From assembly GCA_009776675.1 (NCBI GenBank), contig WRNK01000029.1, positions 2,403-9,766 of the forward strand: a stretch of 7,364 nt of DNA, read 5' to 3'. Below are positions 1 to 5,707 of the stretch, piece after piece. The translations under genes and the position numbers were made by a program. The notes under the pieces are model-generated. The model did no database searches, was not told the DNA's origin, and was given only the letters and a program-made list of their open reading frames with translations. This stretch comes from Methanimicrococcus sp. (GTDB taxonomy: Archaea > Halobacteriota > Methanosarcinia > Methanosarcinales > Methanosarcinaceae). The stretch's first letter is position 1. Every line of letters starts with the position of its first letter.

Positions 1-777
1 AGATTGCACCCGATTTTTATTAACACAGGCTTTATGAGAAAGAATGAACCCGAACAAGTCAAGGAAACATTCAAACACATGAATTTGCAGATGATTGACG
101 CCCAAGACCGTTATTTTGATGCCTTAAAAGGCGTTATCGATCCCGAAAAGAAACGAAAAATCGTCGGCGAATTGTTTATTCAAATTTTTGAAGAAGAGGC
201 AAAAAAAATTAAAGCCGATTACTTGATTCAGGGAACAATTTACCCCGATGTCTTGGAATCTGAGAAGGGCATTAAAGCTCACCACAACGTCGGAGGCATG
301 CCCGAAAAGATGGACTTCAAAGGCGTCGTTGAGCCGCTTTATTACCTGTACAAAGAAGACGTCAGAGAAGTTGGCCGCGCTCTCGGGCTTCAAACAATTC
401 TCTCCGAAAGAATGCCTTTTCCAGGTCCCGGACTATCTGTTCGTGCCGTCGGGGAAGTGACGCGTGAAAAAATTGCCGTCGTCAGAGAAGCCAACGCCAT
501 CGTTGAAGAAGAAGTTGTCAAAAAATACAAGCCGTTTCAAGCATTTGCGGCTGTTATCGGCAAAGGAACCGGCGTCCGTGATGAAAAAAGAAATCACGGC
601 TGGATTGTTGCTGTTCGTGTCATCCAATCCAAAGATGCGATGACGGCTGAGCCGATGAATATTGAATATGCCGATTTGGTCAAGATTCAGCAAAGAATAA
701 CGGATGAGATTTCGAGTGTGTCACGTGTGGTTTATGATATTACGTCAAAGCCGCCGGGGACGATTGAGTTTGAGTAA
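1..777 (+). CDS. guaAB: GMP synthase subunit B (ATP pyrophosphatase subunit), 5'-truncated
   Basis: Cytosolic enzyme of purine synthesis: it adenylates XMP and aminates it to GMP, using ammonia from a separate glutaminase subunit in archaea. The reading frame is open from base 1, giving 258 visible residues. About 50 N-terminal residues, including the SGGVDSS P-loop, lie outside the window. Visible family landmarks are the FINTGFMRK stretch near the left edge, QGTIYPD (visible residues 77-83), HHNVGG (94-99), the start of the dimerisation domain at [10 protein letters not shown] (about 139-148), GKGTGV, and the C-terminal KPPGTIEFE that closes this family. The TTG at position 4 is only a leucine codon inside the gene, not a start. 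No glutaminase domain is visible. Composition is less AT-rich than the genes that follow. Identification is from recalled family sequence and is very secure. Confidence 0.97.
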   Translation, partial: RLHPIFINTGFMRKNEPEQVKETFKHMNLQMIDAQDRYFDALKGVIDPEKKRKIVGELFIQIFEEEAKKIKADYLIQGTIYPDVLESEKGIKAHHNVGGMPEKMDFKGVVEPLYYLYKEDVREVGRALGLQTILSERMPFPGPGLSVRAVGEVTREKIAVVREANAIVEEEVVKKYKPFQAFAAVIGKGTGVRDEKRNHGWIVAVRVIQSKDAMTAEPMNIEYADLVKIQQRITDEISSVSRVVYDITSKPPGTIEFE

Positions 778-788
778 TCATATATCAA

Positions 789-820
789 TTTTTTCTTTTT
801 GAAAAAAAGAATACGTTTTT
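789..820 (+). terminator. Oligo-T terminator after guaAB
   Basis: Directly behind the guaAB stop there is a T-run (789-794), then a weak AT-only hairpin (TTCTTTTT 793-800 against AAAAAGAA 804-811) and a second T-run (816-820). Archaeal RNA polymerase commonly terminates at such U-rich tracts; the hairpin may be incidental. Confidence 0.55.
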
Positions 821-937
821 AAGTTATTTTATGATACGATAAGACATGAAAAAATTGTTTAAAGAAAGAGTTGCAAAAAGGCTAATGCCGGCACAAAAAA
901 CGGACATAATTCAAAATCAAATAAATATTGATAAATT

Positions 938-946
938 GGAGGGAGG
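938..946 (+). promoter_or_regulatory. Strong Shine-Dalgarno deciding the start at 948
   Basis: GGAGGGAGG ends one base before the ATG at 948; its first GGAGG lies five bases upstream of it. The alternative in-frame ATG at 846 has nothing comparable upstream, so this site favours the shorter STAS-like protein. Confidence 0.65.
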
Positions 947-947
947 A

Positions 948-1304
948 ATGAAAATAAAAATAGAAGCTAAAAATCACATTTCGAATGGATTTTCGGCAGA
1001 TGATGCAGATATTCTTTCACAAATAATCAACGATGGATTAAAAAAGGATTCAAAAATTACAATTGATTTTGAAAATGTAAAATATTTCACATCACTGTTC
1101 TTTAATTTAGCAATTACACGCTATTTAGATGAAATGACTGTCGAAGAATATGATTCCAGAATAAAAATAATCAACTTATCAGAAGTTGGTATGGATGCAT
1201 ATGCCCTCTCATACGAAAATGCTGTCGAATACTATCGCCTAAGTCCGAAAGAAAGAGAAGCAAGAGAAAAAATTGTTTCTGACGCAACGGAGATGGTGAT
1301 ATAA
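948..1304 (+). CDS. STAS-like domain protein (DUF4325-type)
   Basis: A 118-residue soluble protein. The central segment ITIDFENVKYFTSLFFN (a beta strand ending in an acidic residue, then a Thr/Ser-containing loop leading into a helix) followed by a second strand, RIKIINLS, resembles the STAS-like DUF4325 fold, related to anti-sigma-factor antagonists. Such proteins often work beside a GHKL-type ATPase, but no such partner lies in the window. The start at 948 is chosen because GGAGGGAGG (938-946) sits immediately before it. The frame stays open to an ATG at 846, which would add 34 lysine-rich residues and has no ribosome binding site; a leaderless start there cannot be excluded. The C-terminus (about residues 92-118) is a charged helix rich in Lys, Arg and Glu. 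The gene stands alone, with T-tracts on both sides. The domain call rests on pattern only. Confidence 0.65.
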   Translation: MKIKIEAKNHISNGFSADDADILSQIINDGLKKDSKITIDFENVKYFTSLFFNLAITRYLDEMTVEEYDSRIKIINLSEVGMDAYALSYENAVEYYRLSPKEREAREKIVSDATEMVI

Positions 1305-1354
1305 TTGATATATCAGCTTTCTTCGCAGATACCCCAAATTGGTCAGGATGAATG

Positions 1355-1377
1355 TTTTTTCCCTTTGATCTTTTTTT
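1355..1377 (+). terminator. T-tract terminator after the STAS-like gene
   Basis: Two T-runs (1355-1360 and 1371-1377) lie about 50-70 bases after the stop at 1304, with no clear GC-rich hairpin. They fit archaeal U-tract termination and separate this gene from the promoter at 1390. Confidence 0.4.
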
Positions 1378-1389
1378 AAATCCAAAATA

Positions 1390-1399
1390 TATATAAATA
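1390..1399 (+). promoter_or_regulatory. TATA box (box A) for the PGF-CTERM gene pair
   Basis: TATATAAATA, inside a longer A/T stretch with ATATAT upstream, matches the archaeal box A. Transcription would start roughly 25 bases downstream (about 1420-1425), leaving a leader of about 40 bases before the ATG at 1461. The leader contains GAGGT (1434-1438) and GGAG (1450-1453). No equally good TATA box is obvious in the 80 bases before the second gene (2729), so the two may be cotranscribed. Confidence 0.5.
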
Positions 1400-1449
1400 C
1401 CGAGACTATTATTGTTGAATAGTAGGTTCTAATGAGGTATGTATGAAAT

Positions 1450-1457
1450 GGAGAAAT
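1450..1457 (+). promoter_or_regulatory. RBS fixing the start at 1461
   Basis: GGAGAAAT precedes the ATG at 1461. The same element, within TATGAAACGGGAGAAATTTT, precedes the paralogous gene at 2729. There one extra G puts the more distal ATG out of frame, so only the proximal ATG is shared by both copies. A competing GAGGT (1434-1438) could serve the ATG at 1443. Confidence 0.6.
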
Positions 1458-1460
1458 ATT

Positions 1461-2648
1461 ATGGTTCCTAAAAAGATTTTTACAATATTCATTACGCTTC
1501 TTTTATTTTTTTCCTGGGCAGCGCCGGTCATGGGTTATGAAATGAACGATTCCTCTCTTGAATATGTAAAAAATAAATTGCAGGGTTTTAATATCCCCGA
1601 CGAGACACTCAAAAATATGTCCGGATGGGACATATGGGTAGAAGACCAAGACATAGATCCTGAATCTAAGGCAACTTACAGATACTATGATCACGATTTG
1701 AACATGATTCCAGGTTATTGGGCAGTTGTATATTGGTCTGAGTCAAAAGAAGAATGGAACAAAGTAATACAAGAATCAAACAGAACAGATCCCTCTCCAA
1801 AGGAAATAATCGAATTTTTGTATGCGTTTGAGGAAAAATATCCGGTAAAACGTGTCCGTGCAGGACTTGTCGATTTTATTACATTCGAAAATAAAGATGT
1901 TTTGTTTTCTGAAATTTCGATAAAAGAAGTTCAAATGCTCCAAATTGTAGAAGCAACAATGTCAGGAAGCGACTATCAGCCAACATATGTTGGTGCTGCC
2001 GTCTTTTGGTTATTTCTAAAATATCAATATGGTATATCAGATATAACACTGCCGGCTATGAACGAAAAAGAATGGCAGCCTGAGATGAATGAATATCAAA
2101 GAGCAGCGATTGAGAAGGCCTATCCGAAAGAGAAATTACAAGGCATTAATGTATCTGACGCGGCGCTTGTAACTTTTTTATCATTTGACTTCTATGTGAA
2201 TAATGAAACTGCAGATATAAATTTGAAATATATTGATGAAGATTTGGTAGGTATTTATAACAGTTGGATTTTTGCAGCTGACCCCGACACAAAAAATAAT
2301 TACATCACTTTAATACAAAATTCAAACAGAAAAGATCCTTCTCCAGAGGAAATGATTGCATTTTTAAAAGATTTTGACGAAAAACATCCGGCAAAATATG
2401 TACGTTTGGGACTTGTCACTTTTATTACAATTGAAAATAAGTCCGAAATTTCTGAAAAAGATTGGCAAATGATTCAAACCATAGAAGAGACAGTTCGTGA
2501 AGAAACTATGAACCTCTTCTTTGAGTCAACTGTCCAAAAAAATGATCGTTCTGATAACAGCATACCCGGTTTTGAGATACCGGCATTGATCTTTGGAATA
2601 CTCATCTCACTGACGTGCTTTAAATGGATGCAACGTCGGAAAACGTGA
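1461..2648 (+). CDS. Secreted two-module protein with PGF-CTERM-like anchor
   Basis: A 395-residue exported protein of unknown function. Residues 1-25 form a signal peptide (KK, hydrophobic core, then APVMG as probable cleavage site). Two copies of a ~125-residue module follow, at about 35-166 and 220-342. Each carries KLQG near its start, a Y-x-D-x-DL and Trp segment, a QxSNR-x-DPSP turn, then EKxPxKxVRxGLVxFIT and ENK. A hydrophobic stretch, VGAAVFWLFLKYQYG (177-191), lies between them. The C-terminus has PGF at 369-371, a hydrophobic helix (about 374-388) and a basic tail QRRK, the arrangement of archaeosortase A substrates, so the mature protein is probably processed and lipid-anchored on the cell surface. 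The start at 1461 is chosen over the in-frame ATG at 1443 because the paralogue at 2729 conserves GGAGAAAT plus ATG here but is out of frame further upstream. Module identity is unrecognised. Confidence 0.85.
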   Translation: MVPKKIFTIFITLLLFFSWAAPVMGYEMNDSSLEYVKNKLQGFNIPDETLKNMSGWDIWVEDQDIDPESKATYRYYDHDLNMIPGYWAVVYWSESKEEWNKVIQESNRTDPSPKEIIEFLYAFEEKYPVKRVRAGLVDFITFENKDVLFSEISIKEVQMLQIVEATMSGSDYQPTYVGAAVFWLFLKYQYGISDITLPAMNEKEWQPEMNEYQRAAIEKAYPKEKLQGINVSDAALVTFLSFDFYVNNETADINLKYIDEDLVGIYNSWIFAADPDTKNNYITLIQNSNRKDPSPEEMIAFLKDFDEKHPAKYVRLGLVTFITIENKSEISEKDWQMIQTIEETVREETMNLFFESTVQKNDRSDNSIPGFEIPALIFGILISLTCFKWMQRRKT

Positions 2649-2674
2649 TGGAACACTTATTGCAAAACTGTAAC
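2584..2674 (+). repeat. Duplicated 3' block, copy 1 (partner 3366-3456)
   Basis: This 91-base block covers the C-terminal anchor of the first PGF-CTERM gene plus 26 bases past its stop. It aligns without gaps to 3366-3456 at a constant offset of 782. The last 30 bases (2645-2674 and 3427-3456, from GTGATGG to TGTAAC) are identical although mostly non-coding. Confidence 0.9.
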
Positions 2675-2728
2675 GAAGAAACTCTAAAATAGCGTTTACA
2701 AACTGATGTATGAAACGGGAGAAATTTT

Positions 2729-3430
2729 ATGATTTCTAAAAAGAAAAGAATTGCAATACTTATTTCGATTCTCATTTGTTTTTTTATAACAGCACCGATT
2801 ATGGGCGACGAAGAAGAAACGCCTATAAAGATTATTGAATTTGAACACATACCGATTGACGAAGCTTATTCAAGAGATAAATTACAAGGTGTTAGTGTAC
2901 CCGATGAGACGCTCGAAGAGTTTACACGCTTTTTTTTATGGCTTAAAGAGGAGAAAGGTATTGATGCAGAAGCCGAAGGATACACTCTCATCTATATTGA
3001 TGATGATTTGAACACCATTCCAAATTATTGGATATTTGCAGATTTGCCCGAGTCAAAAGAAAAATATATTGAAATAATACAAGACTCAAACACAATCTAT
3101 CCCTCCTCTAAGGATATGGTTGCATTTTTGAATGAACTGACTGAAAAATATCCGGTCAAACGTATCAATACAGGAAATGTCGATTTTATTACAGTTGAAA
3201 ATAAAGAAGTTTTATTGTCTGAATTGTCTTTAAAGGACAAGCTGATGTTTCTAACCATAGGAACTATTATTCTTGAAGATTCTCATAAAAACCGCTCGGA
3301 GTTGAACGATCCGGCAAATAATTCTAATGATAGAAGCATTGATGTACCTGGTTTTGGAATATCATCATTGATCTTTGGAATACTCATCTCATTGATGTGC
3401 TTTAAATGGACGCAGCGTTGGAGAATGTGA
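2729..3430 (+). CDS. Secreted one-module protein with PGF-CTERM-like anchor
   Basis: A 233-residue paralogue of the gene just upstream, with the same architecture but one module. It has a signal peptide (MISKKKRIAIL, hydrophobic core, cleavage expected after APIMG at 22-26), a short acidic linker (DEEETP), and the module at about 46-180. The module shows KLQG, PDETLEEF, YIDDDLNTIPNYW, QDSN, PSS, EKYPVKR and NVDFITVENKE. A Ser/Asn/Asp-rich linker precedes PGF at 207-209, a hydrophobic helix (about 211-225) and the tail KWTQRWRM. The module resembles module B of the neighbour at its start (AY-x4-KLQG) and module A in its YPVKR and ENKEVL segments. The start at 2729 has GGGAGAAA upstream. Function is unknown; an extracellular, membrane-anchored role is inferred from the two terminal signals. 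It is probably cotranscribed with the upstream gene (80-base gap). Confidence 0.83.
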   Translation: MISKKKRIAILISILICFFITAPIMGDEEETPIKIIEFEHIPIDEAYSRDKLQGVSVPDETLEEFTRFFLWLKEEKGIDAEAEGYTLIYIDDDLNTIPNYWIFADLPESKEKYIEIIQDSNTIYPSSKDMVAFLNELTEKYPVKRINTGNVDFITVENKEVLLSELSLKDKLMFLTIGTIILEDSHKNRSELNDPANNSNDRSIDVPGFGISSLIFGILISLMCFKWTQRWRM

Positions 3431-3456
3431 TGGAACACTTATTGCAAAACTGTAAC
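3366..3456 (+). repeat. Duplicated 3' block, copy 2 (partner 2584-2674)
   Basis: Second copy of the 91-base block that spans the PGF-CTERM anchor codons, the stop and 26 bases of non-coding sequence. Coding differences between copies are few (for example SLTCFKWMQRRK against SLMCFKWTQRWR), while the 30-base tail is unchanged. Copy 2 ends within three bases of the frameshifted gene remnant, marking a likely recombination junction. Confidence 0.9.
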
Positions 3457-3560
3457 TATTTTTTGAAATACTGAAGAAGATAAGAAAATGCTCCAAATCA
3501 TAGGGGATACGATTCTTGAAGGATTTTATAAACGCTACAGAGAGTCACAAAAGTCCATTT
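3457..3560 (+). pseudogene. Remnant of a further module copy (frameshifted)
   Basis: From 3473 a frame reads EEDKKMLQIIGDTILEGFYK, then RYRESQK. It aligns with LKDKLMFLTIGTIILEDSHK of the one-module protein and with IKEVQMLQIVEAT of module A in the two-module protein. Just upstream, 3459-3470 reads FFEI in a different frame, matching FSEI before the same place in module A. The two parts are therefore separated by a frameshift near 3470, and the lower frame also meets a TGA at 3464. No start, signal peptide or anchor is present. The DNA string AATGCTCCAAAT is shared with module A (near 1933). It is best read as the decayed 3' part of another family member, abutting the convergent membrane-protein gene. 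Confidence 0.7.
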
Positions 3561-3944
3561 TCATATTTTTTTCATATAAGCTTCGGCGATGAAACTGCCC
3601 TTCCATTTTATATTTTCGGAGGGGGTTCTCGTATCAAAACTATATGTTGTTTTATTAATGATTGCCCGAACTATTCCGCTGATTATAACAGGAATGAAGA
3701 CTAAAACGGTAATGGGAGTCCAAAAAACGCCTTTGAAAACTGCTATAATCTCAATTGCTCCGACTAATAAGAAGACAGTTATTCCTATTGCAGCGGATAA
3801 TGTTTCAACACTCAAAGATTCAAACACGACATTGGCGATCACTACCAAGAAAAGTGAGATGAAATAAGCGAAAGCAAAAAAGACGGTCATATAAACGAGT
3901 GTCCATATCATTTCGACAGCTATCGTTTTTATTATATTACTCAT
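3561..3944 (-). CDS. Small membrane protein, three predicted TM segments
   Basis: A 127-residue protein of unrecognised family. Hydrophobic segments lie at about 13-38, 49-70 and 74-96. A polar, charged tail (97-127, NKTTYSFDTRTPSENIKWKG) follows and is probably cytoplasmic. The start at 3944 is set by a textbook AAGGAGG (3951-3957) six bases upstream; the frame extends further only to a TTG at 3962 that would overlap that RBS. Its ATG lies within the end of the upstream gene, the two overlapping by eight bases (ATGAGTAA), so translation is probably coupled and the products may work as a pair. The TM1-loop-TM2 layout is loosely like that of the partner. It converges on the gene remnant from the opposite strand. 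Role unknown. Confidence 0.75.
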   Translation of the reverse strand: MSNIIKTIAVEMIWTLVYMTVFFAFAYFISLFLVVIANVVFESLSVETLSAAIGITVFLLVGAIEIIAVFKGVFWTPITVLVFIPVIISGIVRAIINKTTYSFDTRTPSENIKWKGSFIAEAYMKKI

Positions 3945-4182
3945 TCTTCCCCTCCTTATCAAATTTGTGTCGTATTTTGTTCAATTCTTGAATCATTCTC
4001 AATGGCTTTGAGAGCGACTTCCCTCTCATCAAATCATATATCAATTTAATGTTTATAACTGTTATTATGAAGTATGATACGACAGCACTGAAAACTGCAA
4101 CTGTATCAAACAAAACATATGAAAAATTGCCGGATAATCCTAAATGTTCCGCAATTGTCTTTACTGCCCACAACCCAACCAA
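3937..4182 (-). CDS. Small membrane protein, 5' end uncertain (possibly frameshifted)
   Basis: The shown bounds use a TTG at 4182, giving 81 residues, but this TTG falls in the middle of a hydrophobic stretch. The same frame stays open upstream to 4236 and reads TTIVFIAIVFSGIIELAF before reaching LVGLWAVKT, clearly one membrane helix. No ATG, GTG or RBS serves that longer frame; an upstream ATG at 4252 is one base out of frame. Either the gene has lost its start by a single-base frameshift near 4235-4240, or it uses a rare start such as the ATT at 4230. A second helix follows at about 24-48 of the 81-residue version (VLFDTVAVFSAVVSYFIITV), then a basic tail (LMRGKSLSKPLRM to the end). It overlaps the downstream membrane gene by eight bases. 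Family unrecognised. Confidence 0.6.
   Translation of the reverse strand: MVGLWAVKTIAEHLGLSGNFSYVLFDTVAVFSAVVSYFIITVINIKLIYDLMRGKSLSKPLRMIQELNKIRHKFDKEGKNE
3951..3957 (-). promoter_or_regulatory. Shine-Dalgarno of the downstream membrane gene, inside its neighbour
   Basis: AAGGAGG on the minus strand, six bases before the ATG at 3944, lies within the last codons of the upstream gene. Placement inside the upstream reading frame supports coupled translation of the pair. Confidence 0.8.
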
Positions 4183-4248
4183 AAATGCTAGTTCTATAAT
4201 CCCACTGAAAACGATTGCAATGAAAACAATAGTTGTCTAAAACAAACT

Positions 4249-4260
4249 GCATTTATAATA
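4249..4260 (-). promoter_or_regulatory. Possible TATA box for the membrane-gene pair
   Basis: TATTATAAATGC on the minus strand resembles an archaeal box A. A start site about 25 bases downstream would fall near 4225-4232, at the beginning of the open hydrophobic frame described for the upstream membrane gene. That would imply a nearly leaderless transcript, or one that has lost its start codon. Confidence 0.35.
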
Positions 4261-4264
4261 TTGG

Positions 4265-4438
4265 ATGACAGATTCCCATAAAACGTCCATGTTTGAACTA
4301 CATATTCTTTGTATATCCCTCTGCCGTTTTTTCAAAAATGGAAAGATTTAAATCATGTTTGTTTTCACAAATTTTCAAAAAAGGCAAAAAAAAAGAATGG
4401 ATTCCATCAAAGTATTTGCTTTTTGGACATACCCATGA
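4265..4438. other. Intergenic stretch without a supportable gene
   Basis: Very AT-rich sequence between the hydrolase terminator and the membrane-gene promoter. Both strands contain open frames of 80-odd codons spanning part of it, but they read as low-complexity Phe/Lys/Ser-rich strings, lack ribosome binding sites, and run antisense into or share the end of the hydrolase gene. I see no RNA gene, repeat or operator here. Confidence 0.6.
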
Positions 4439-4464
4439 TTTTTCATGAAAAAATAATATTTTTT
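4439..4464 (-). terminator. Palindrome and T-run terminator after the hydrolase gene
   Basis: Within 10 bases of the hydrolase stop lies AAAAAATA (4448-4455) paired with TATTTTTT (4457-4464), overlapping the perfect palindrome TTTTTCATGAAAAA (4439-4452). On the minus strand this gives T-runs right after the gene. It could act on either strand. Confidence 0.45.
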
Positions 4465-4473
4465 GGCAGCTTC

Positions 4474-5307
4474 TTATCCCTTTCTTTTTTTCGCTTTTAT
4501 ACTCTTCTTTTCTTTCTTTTTCAATTCTTTGGGGATTATTTGCCATTGACTTCCTTCTAATTCACTTTGAGCTATCCTGTATAGGTAAATAAAGACAAAA
4601 CTTTGGATTATTAAAGCAACCAATAAAGAATAAATGAAAAATTCGGAATTATATGCCCATAAAATCATGATTACTAAAGAAGAGATTGCACCCGTTTTTC
4701 CGAGAGTTTCAGCAAAATATTTTGGTCTTCGATCTTTGATTTCAGAACTTGTAACAATATTTCCGTGTAGTCTCAATTTGGGGGGGAATGGAAAAAACCA
4801 TTTGATACCAGATTTTGTACATGAATCTTCAAGAAGATGTAAAAGTTGTCCCAGCAGCAAGCCAAAAAATCCGAAAATAGAAATATAAAAAACATCGATG
4901 AAATAGAATAGCTCAGTTATATAGAATAAAAGAAGCATTAAAACTAAAATAATAAGAGATAAAAGGAAAGAACTGATAAAAATACCAAACAATGAATGCA
5001 ATATTCCTCGATGCTCTTCTGTTACCGGATTCAATTGGTCAGGATATCGGTTTGCTAAATATTTTGTACATCGAAGAATGAATTCATAAATCAGTATCAT
5101 TAAAAAATGAACAATTTTAGATTCTTGATATAAAGCAGTTTTCCCTTTACAATCTGCATCGGGAGTAAGGCTTCCAATAATGGCACACATCGTAAAAACA
5201 ACTATAATATAAAGCGAAAGATCAAAATTTAGAACAAAAAAAATTAAATATATGATAATTGGGACACTAAAAGCAAATGAAATTTTTAAATGATCTTTCC
5301 CAAGCAT
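4474..5307 (-). CDS. YdjM-type membrane-bound metal-dependent hydrolase
   Basis: A 277-residue integral membrane protein of the YdjM/DUF457 family, putative metal-dependent hydrolases with unknown substrate. The family's conserved polar motifs are all present: DH near the N-terminus (D5, H6), GSLTPDADC (45-53), EHRGILHS (98-105) and GQLLHLLEDSCTKSG with WFFPF (153-174). The His and Asp residues H6, D50, D52, H99, H104, H157 and D161 are the likely metal ligands. Hydrophobic segments lie at about 11-27, 31-48, 107-130, 136-157, 208-218 and 222-243, followed by a Lys-rich tail (260-277). The start ATG at 5307 is supported by GTGATT four bases upstream, as in both small genes before it. The stop of the repeat-protein gene lies only 29 bases upstream, so the two are probably cotranscribed. 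Family call is confident, function is not. Confidence 0.88.
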   Translation of the reverse strand: MLGKDHLKISFAFSVPIIIYLIFFVLNFDLSLYIIVVFTMCAIIGSLTPDADCKGKTALYQESKIVHFLMILIYEFILRCTKYLANRYPDQLNPVTEEHRGILHSLFGIFISSFLLSLIILVLMLLLFYITELFYFIDVFYISIFGFFGLLLGQLLHLLEDSCTKSGIKWFFPFPPKLRLHGNIVTSSEIKDRRPKYFAETLGKTGAISSLVIMILWAYNSEFFIYSLLVALIIQSFVFIYLYRIAQSELEGSQWQIIPKELKKKEKKSIKAKKRKG

Positions 5308-5336
5308 ACCGAATCACAACATACAATAGGAATAAC

Positions 5337-5600
5337 TTAAAACGGCGGGAACATTTTTTTCAGTTGTTTATCCTGTTTTTTCACATCTTTTTCAATTGAT
5401 TTATTGATATTCTGCAGTTGTTTATCCTGTTTTTTCATATCTTTTTCAATTGATTTATTGATATTCTGCAGTTGTTTATTTTGTTTATCCACATCTTTTT
5501 CAATCGATTTATTGATGTTATTAATGCGTCTCATCATTTGGCTTTGGCCATTTTTTCTTCCATCAAAAATAGCTGGTTTATCTGATTTTCCTTTTGTCAT
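5337..5600 (-). CDS. Small basic repeat protein (three 18-residue helical repeats)
   Basis: An 87-residue, strongly charged protein of no family known to me. Residues 1-21 (MTKGKSDKPAIFDGRKNGQSQ) match the 49-residue protein encoded at 5708-5857 at 20 of 21 positions. Residues 27-80 are three tandem 18-residue repeats of the type QNINKSIEKDMKKQDKQL, with Ile, Val/Met and Leu spaced as expected for a long amphipathic helix or coiled coil; the end is KKMFPPF. No signal peptide or membrane segment is present, so it is probably cytoplasmic. The start at 5600 has GTGATC four bases upstream and a TATA box at 5646-5655, both conserved in the paralogue. It is followed 29 bases later by the membrane hydrolase, so it may be the first gene of that operon. 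Function unknown. Confidence 0.78.
   Translation of the reverse strand: MTKGKSDKPAIFDGRKNGQSQMMRRINNINKSIEKDVDKQNKQLQNINKSIEKDMKKQDKQLQNINKSIEKDVKKQDKQLKKMFPPF
5361..5522 (-). repeat. Three tandem 54-bp repeats within the small basic protein gene
   Basis: Units are 5361-5414, 5415-5468 and 5469-5522, each exactly 18 codons. The first two differ at a single base (a GTG/ATG codon change) and the third is more diverged. This points to recent expansion of a coding minisatellite. The array is in frame throughout and is not a CRISPR. Confidence 0.95.
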
Positions 5601-5645
5601 TATTGATCACATTTTAAGATTATAGGAGTAAATAATATATTAAAA

Positions 5646-5655
5646 TATATTTAAG
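5646..5655 (-). promoter_or_regulatory. TATA box of the repeat-protein/hydrolase operon
   Basis: CTTAAATATA on the minus strand, inside a block reading ATGCTTAAATATA then TATATTATTTA, lies about 46-55 bases before the ATG at 5600. The expected transcription start is near 5620-5625, leaving a leader of roughly 20-25 bases. The same block recurs before the 49-residue paralogue. Confidence 0.6.
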
Positions 5656-5679
5656 CATGCTGTAGATGACATCATAAAC

Positions 5680-5701
5680 AAATAACCTAAAAAAGTTATT
5701 T
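5680..5701 (-). terminator. Hairpin and T-run after the 49-residue gene
   Basis: Seven-base stem AAATAAC (5680-5686) against GTTATTT (5695-5701), with an oligo-T run (5689-5694 on the minus strand) in its loop, just downstream of the stop at 5708. It is a plausible terminator separating the two small paralogues. Confidence 0.4.
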
Positions 5702-5707
5702 TTATAG

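Noticed and set aside
124..693. Antisense and out-of-frame open frames within guaAB
   Set aside because: The guaAB frame matches its family along its full length; the others are by-products of its codon composition.
846..947. N-terminal extension of the STAS-like protein from ATG 846
   Set aside because: No ribosome site at 846, while GGAGGGAGG directly precedes ATG 948. Kept only as a leaderless alternative.
2645..3456. Insertion sequence bounded by the 30-base repeats
   Set aside because: The repeats are direct, continue into homologous coding sequence at the same offset, and enclose no transposase; tandem gene duplication explains them.
3516..3867. Plus-strand open frames opposite the 127-residue membrane protein
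   Set aside because: The minus-strand frame has an ideal AAGGAGG, coherent membrane segments and an overlap with its upstream gene; the plus frames have none of these.
4298..4560. Open frames of over 80 codons on both strands
   Set aside because: Low-complexity Phe/Lys/Ser strings caused by A and T runs, without ribosome sites, partly antisense to the end of the hydrolase gene.
1338..5046. AATTGGTCAGGAT shared between about 1338 and 5034
   Set aside because: A 13-base match between a non-coding tail and the inside of the hydrolase gene, with no extension on either side; treated as chance.
5361..5522. CRISPR-like array of regular repeats
   Set aside because: The 54-bp units are contiguous with no spacers, are an exact number of codons, and encode a helical protein repeat.
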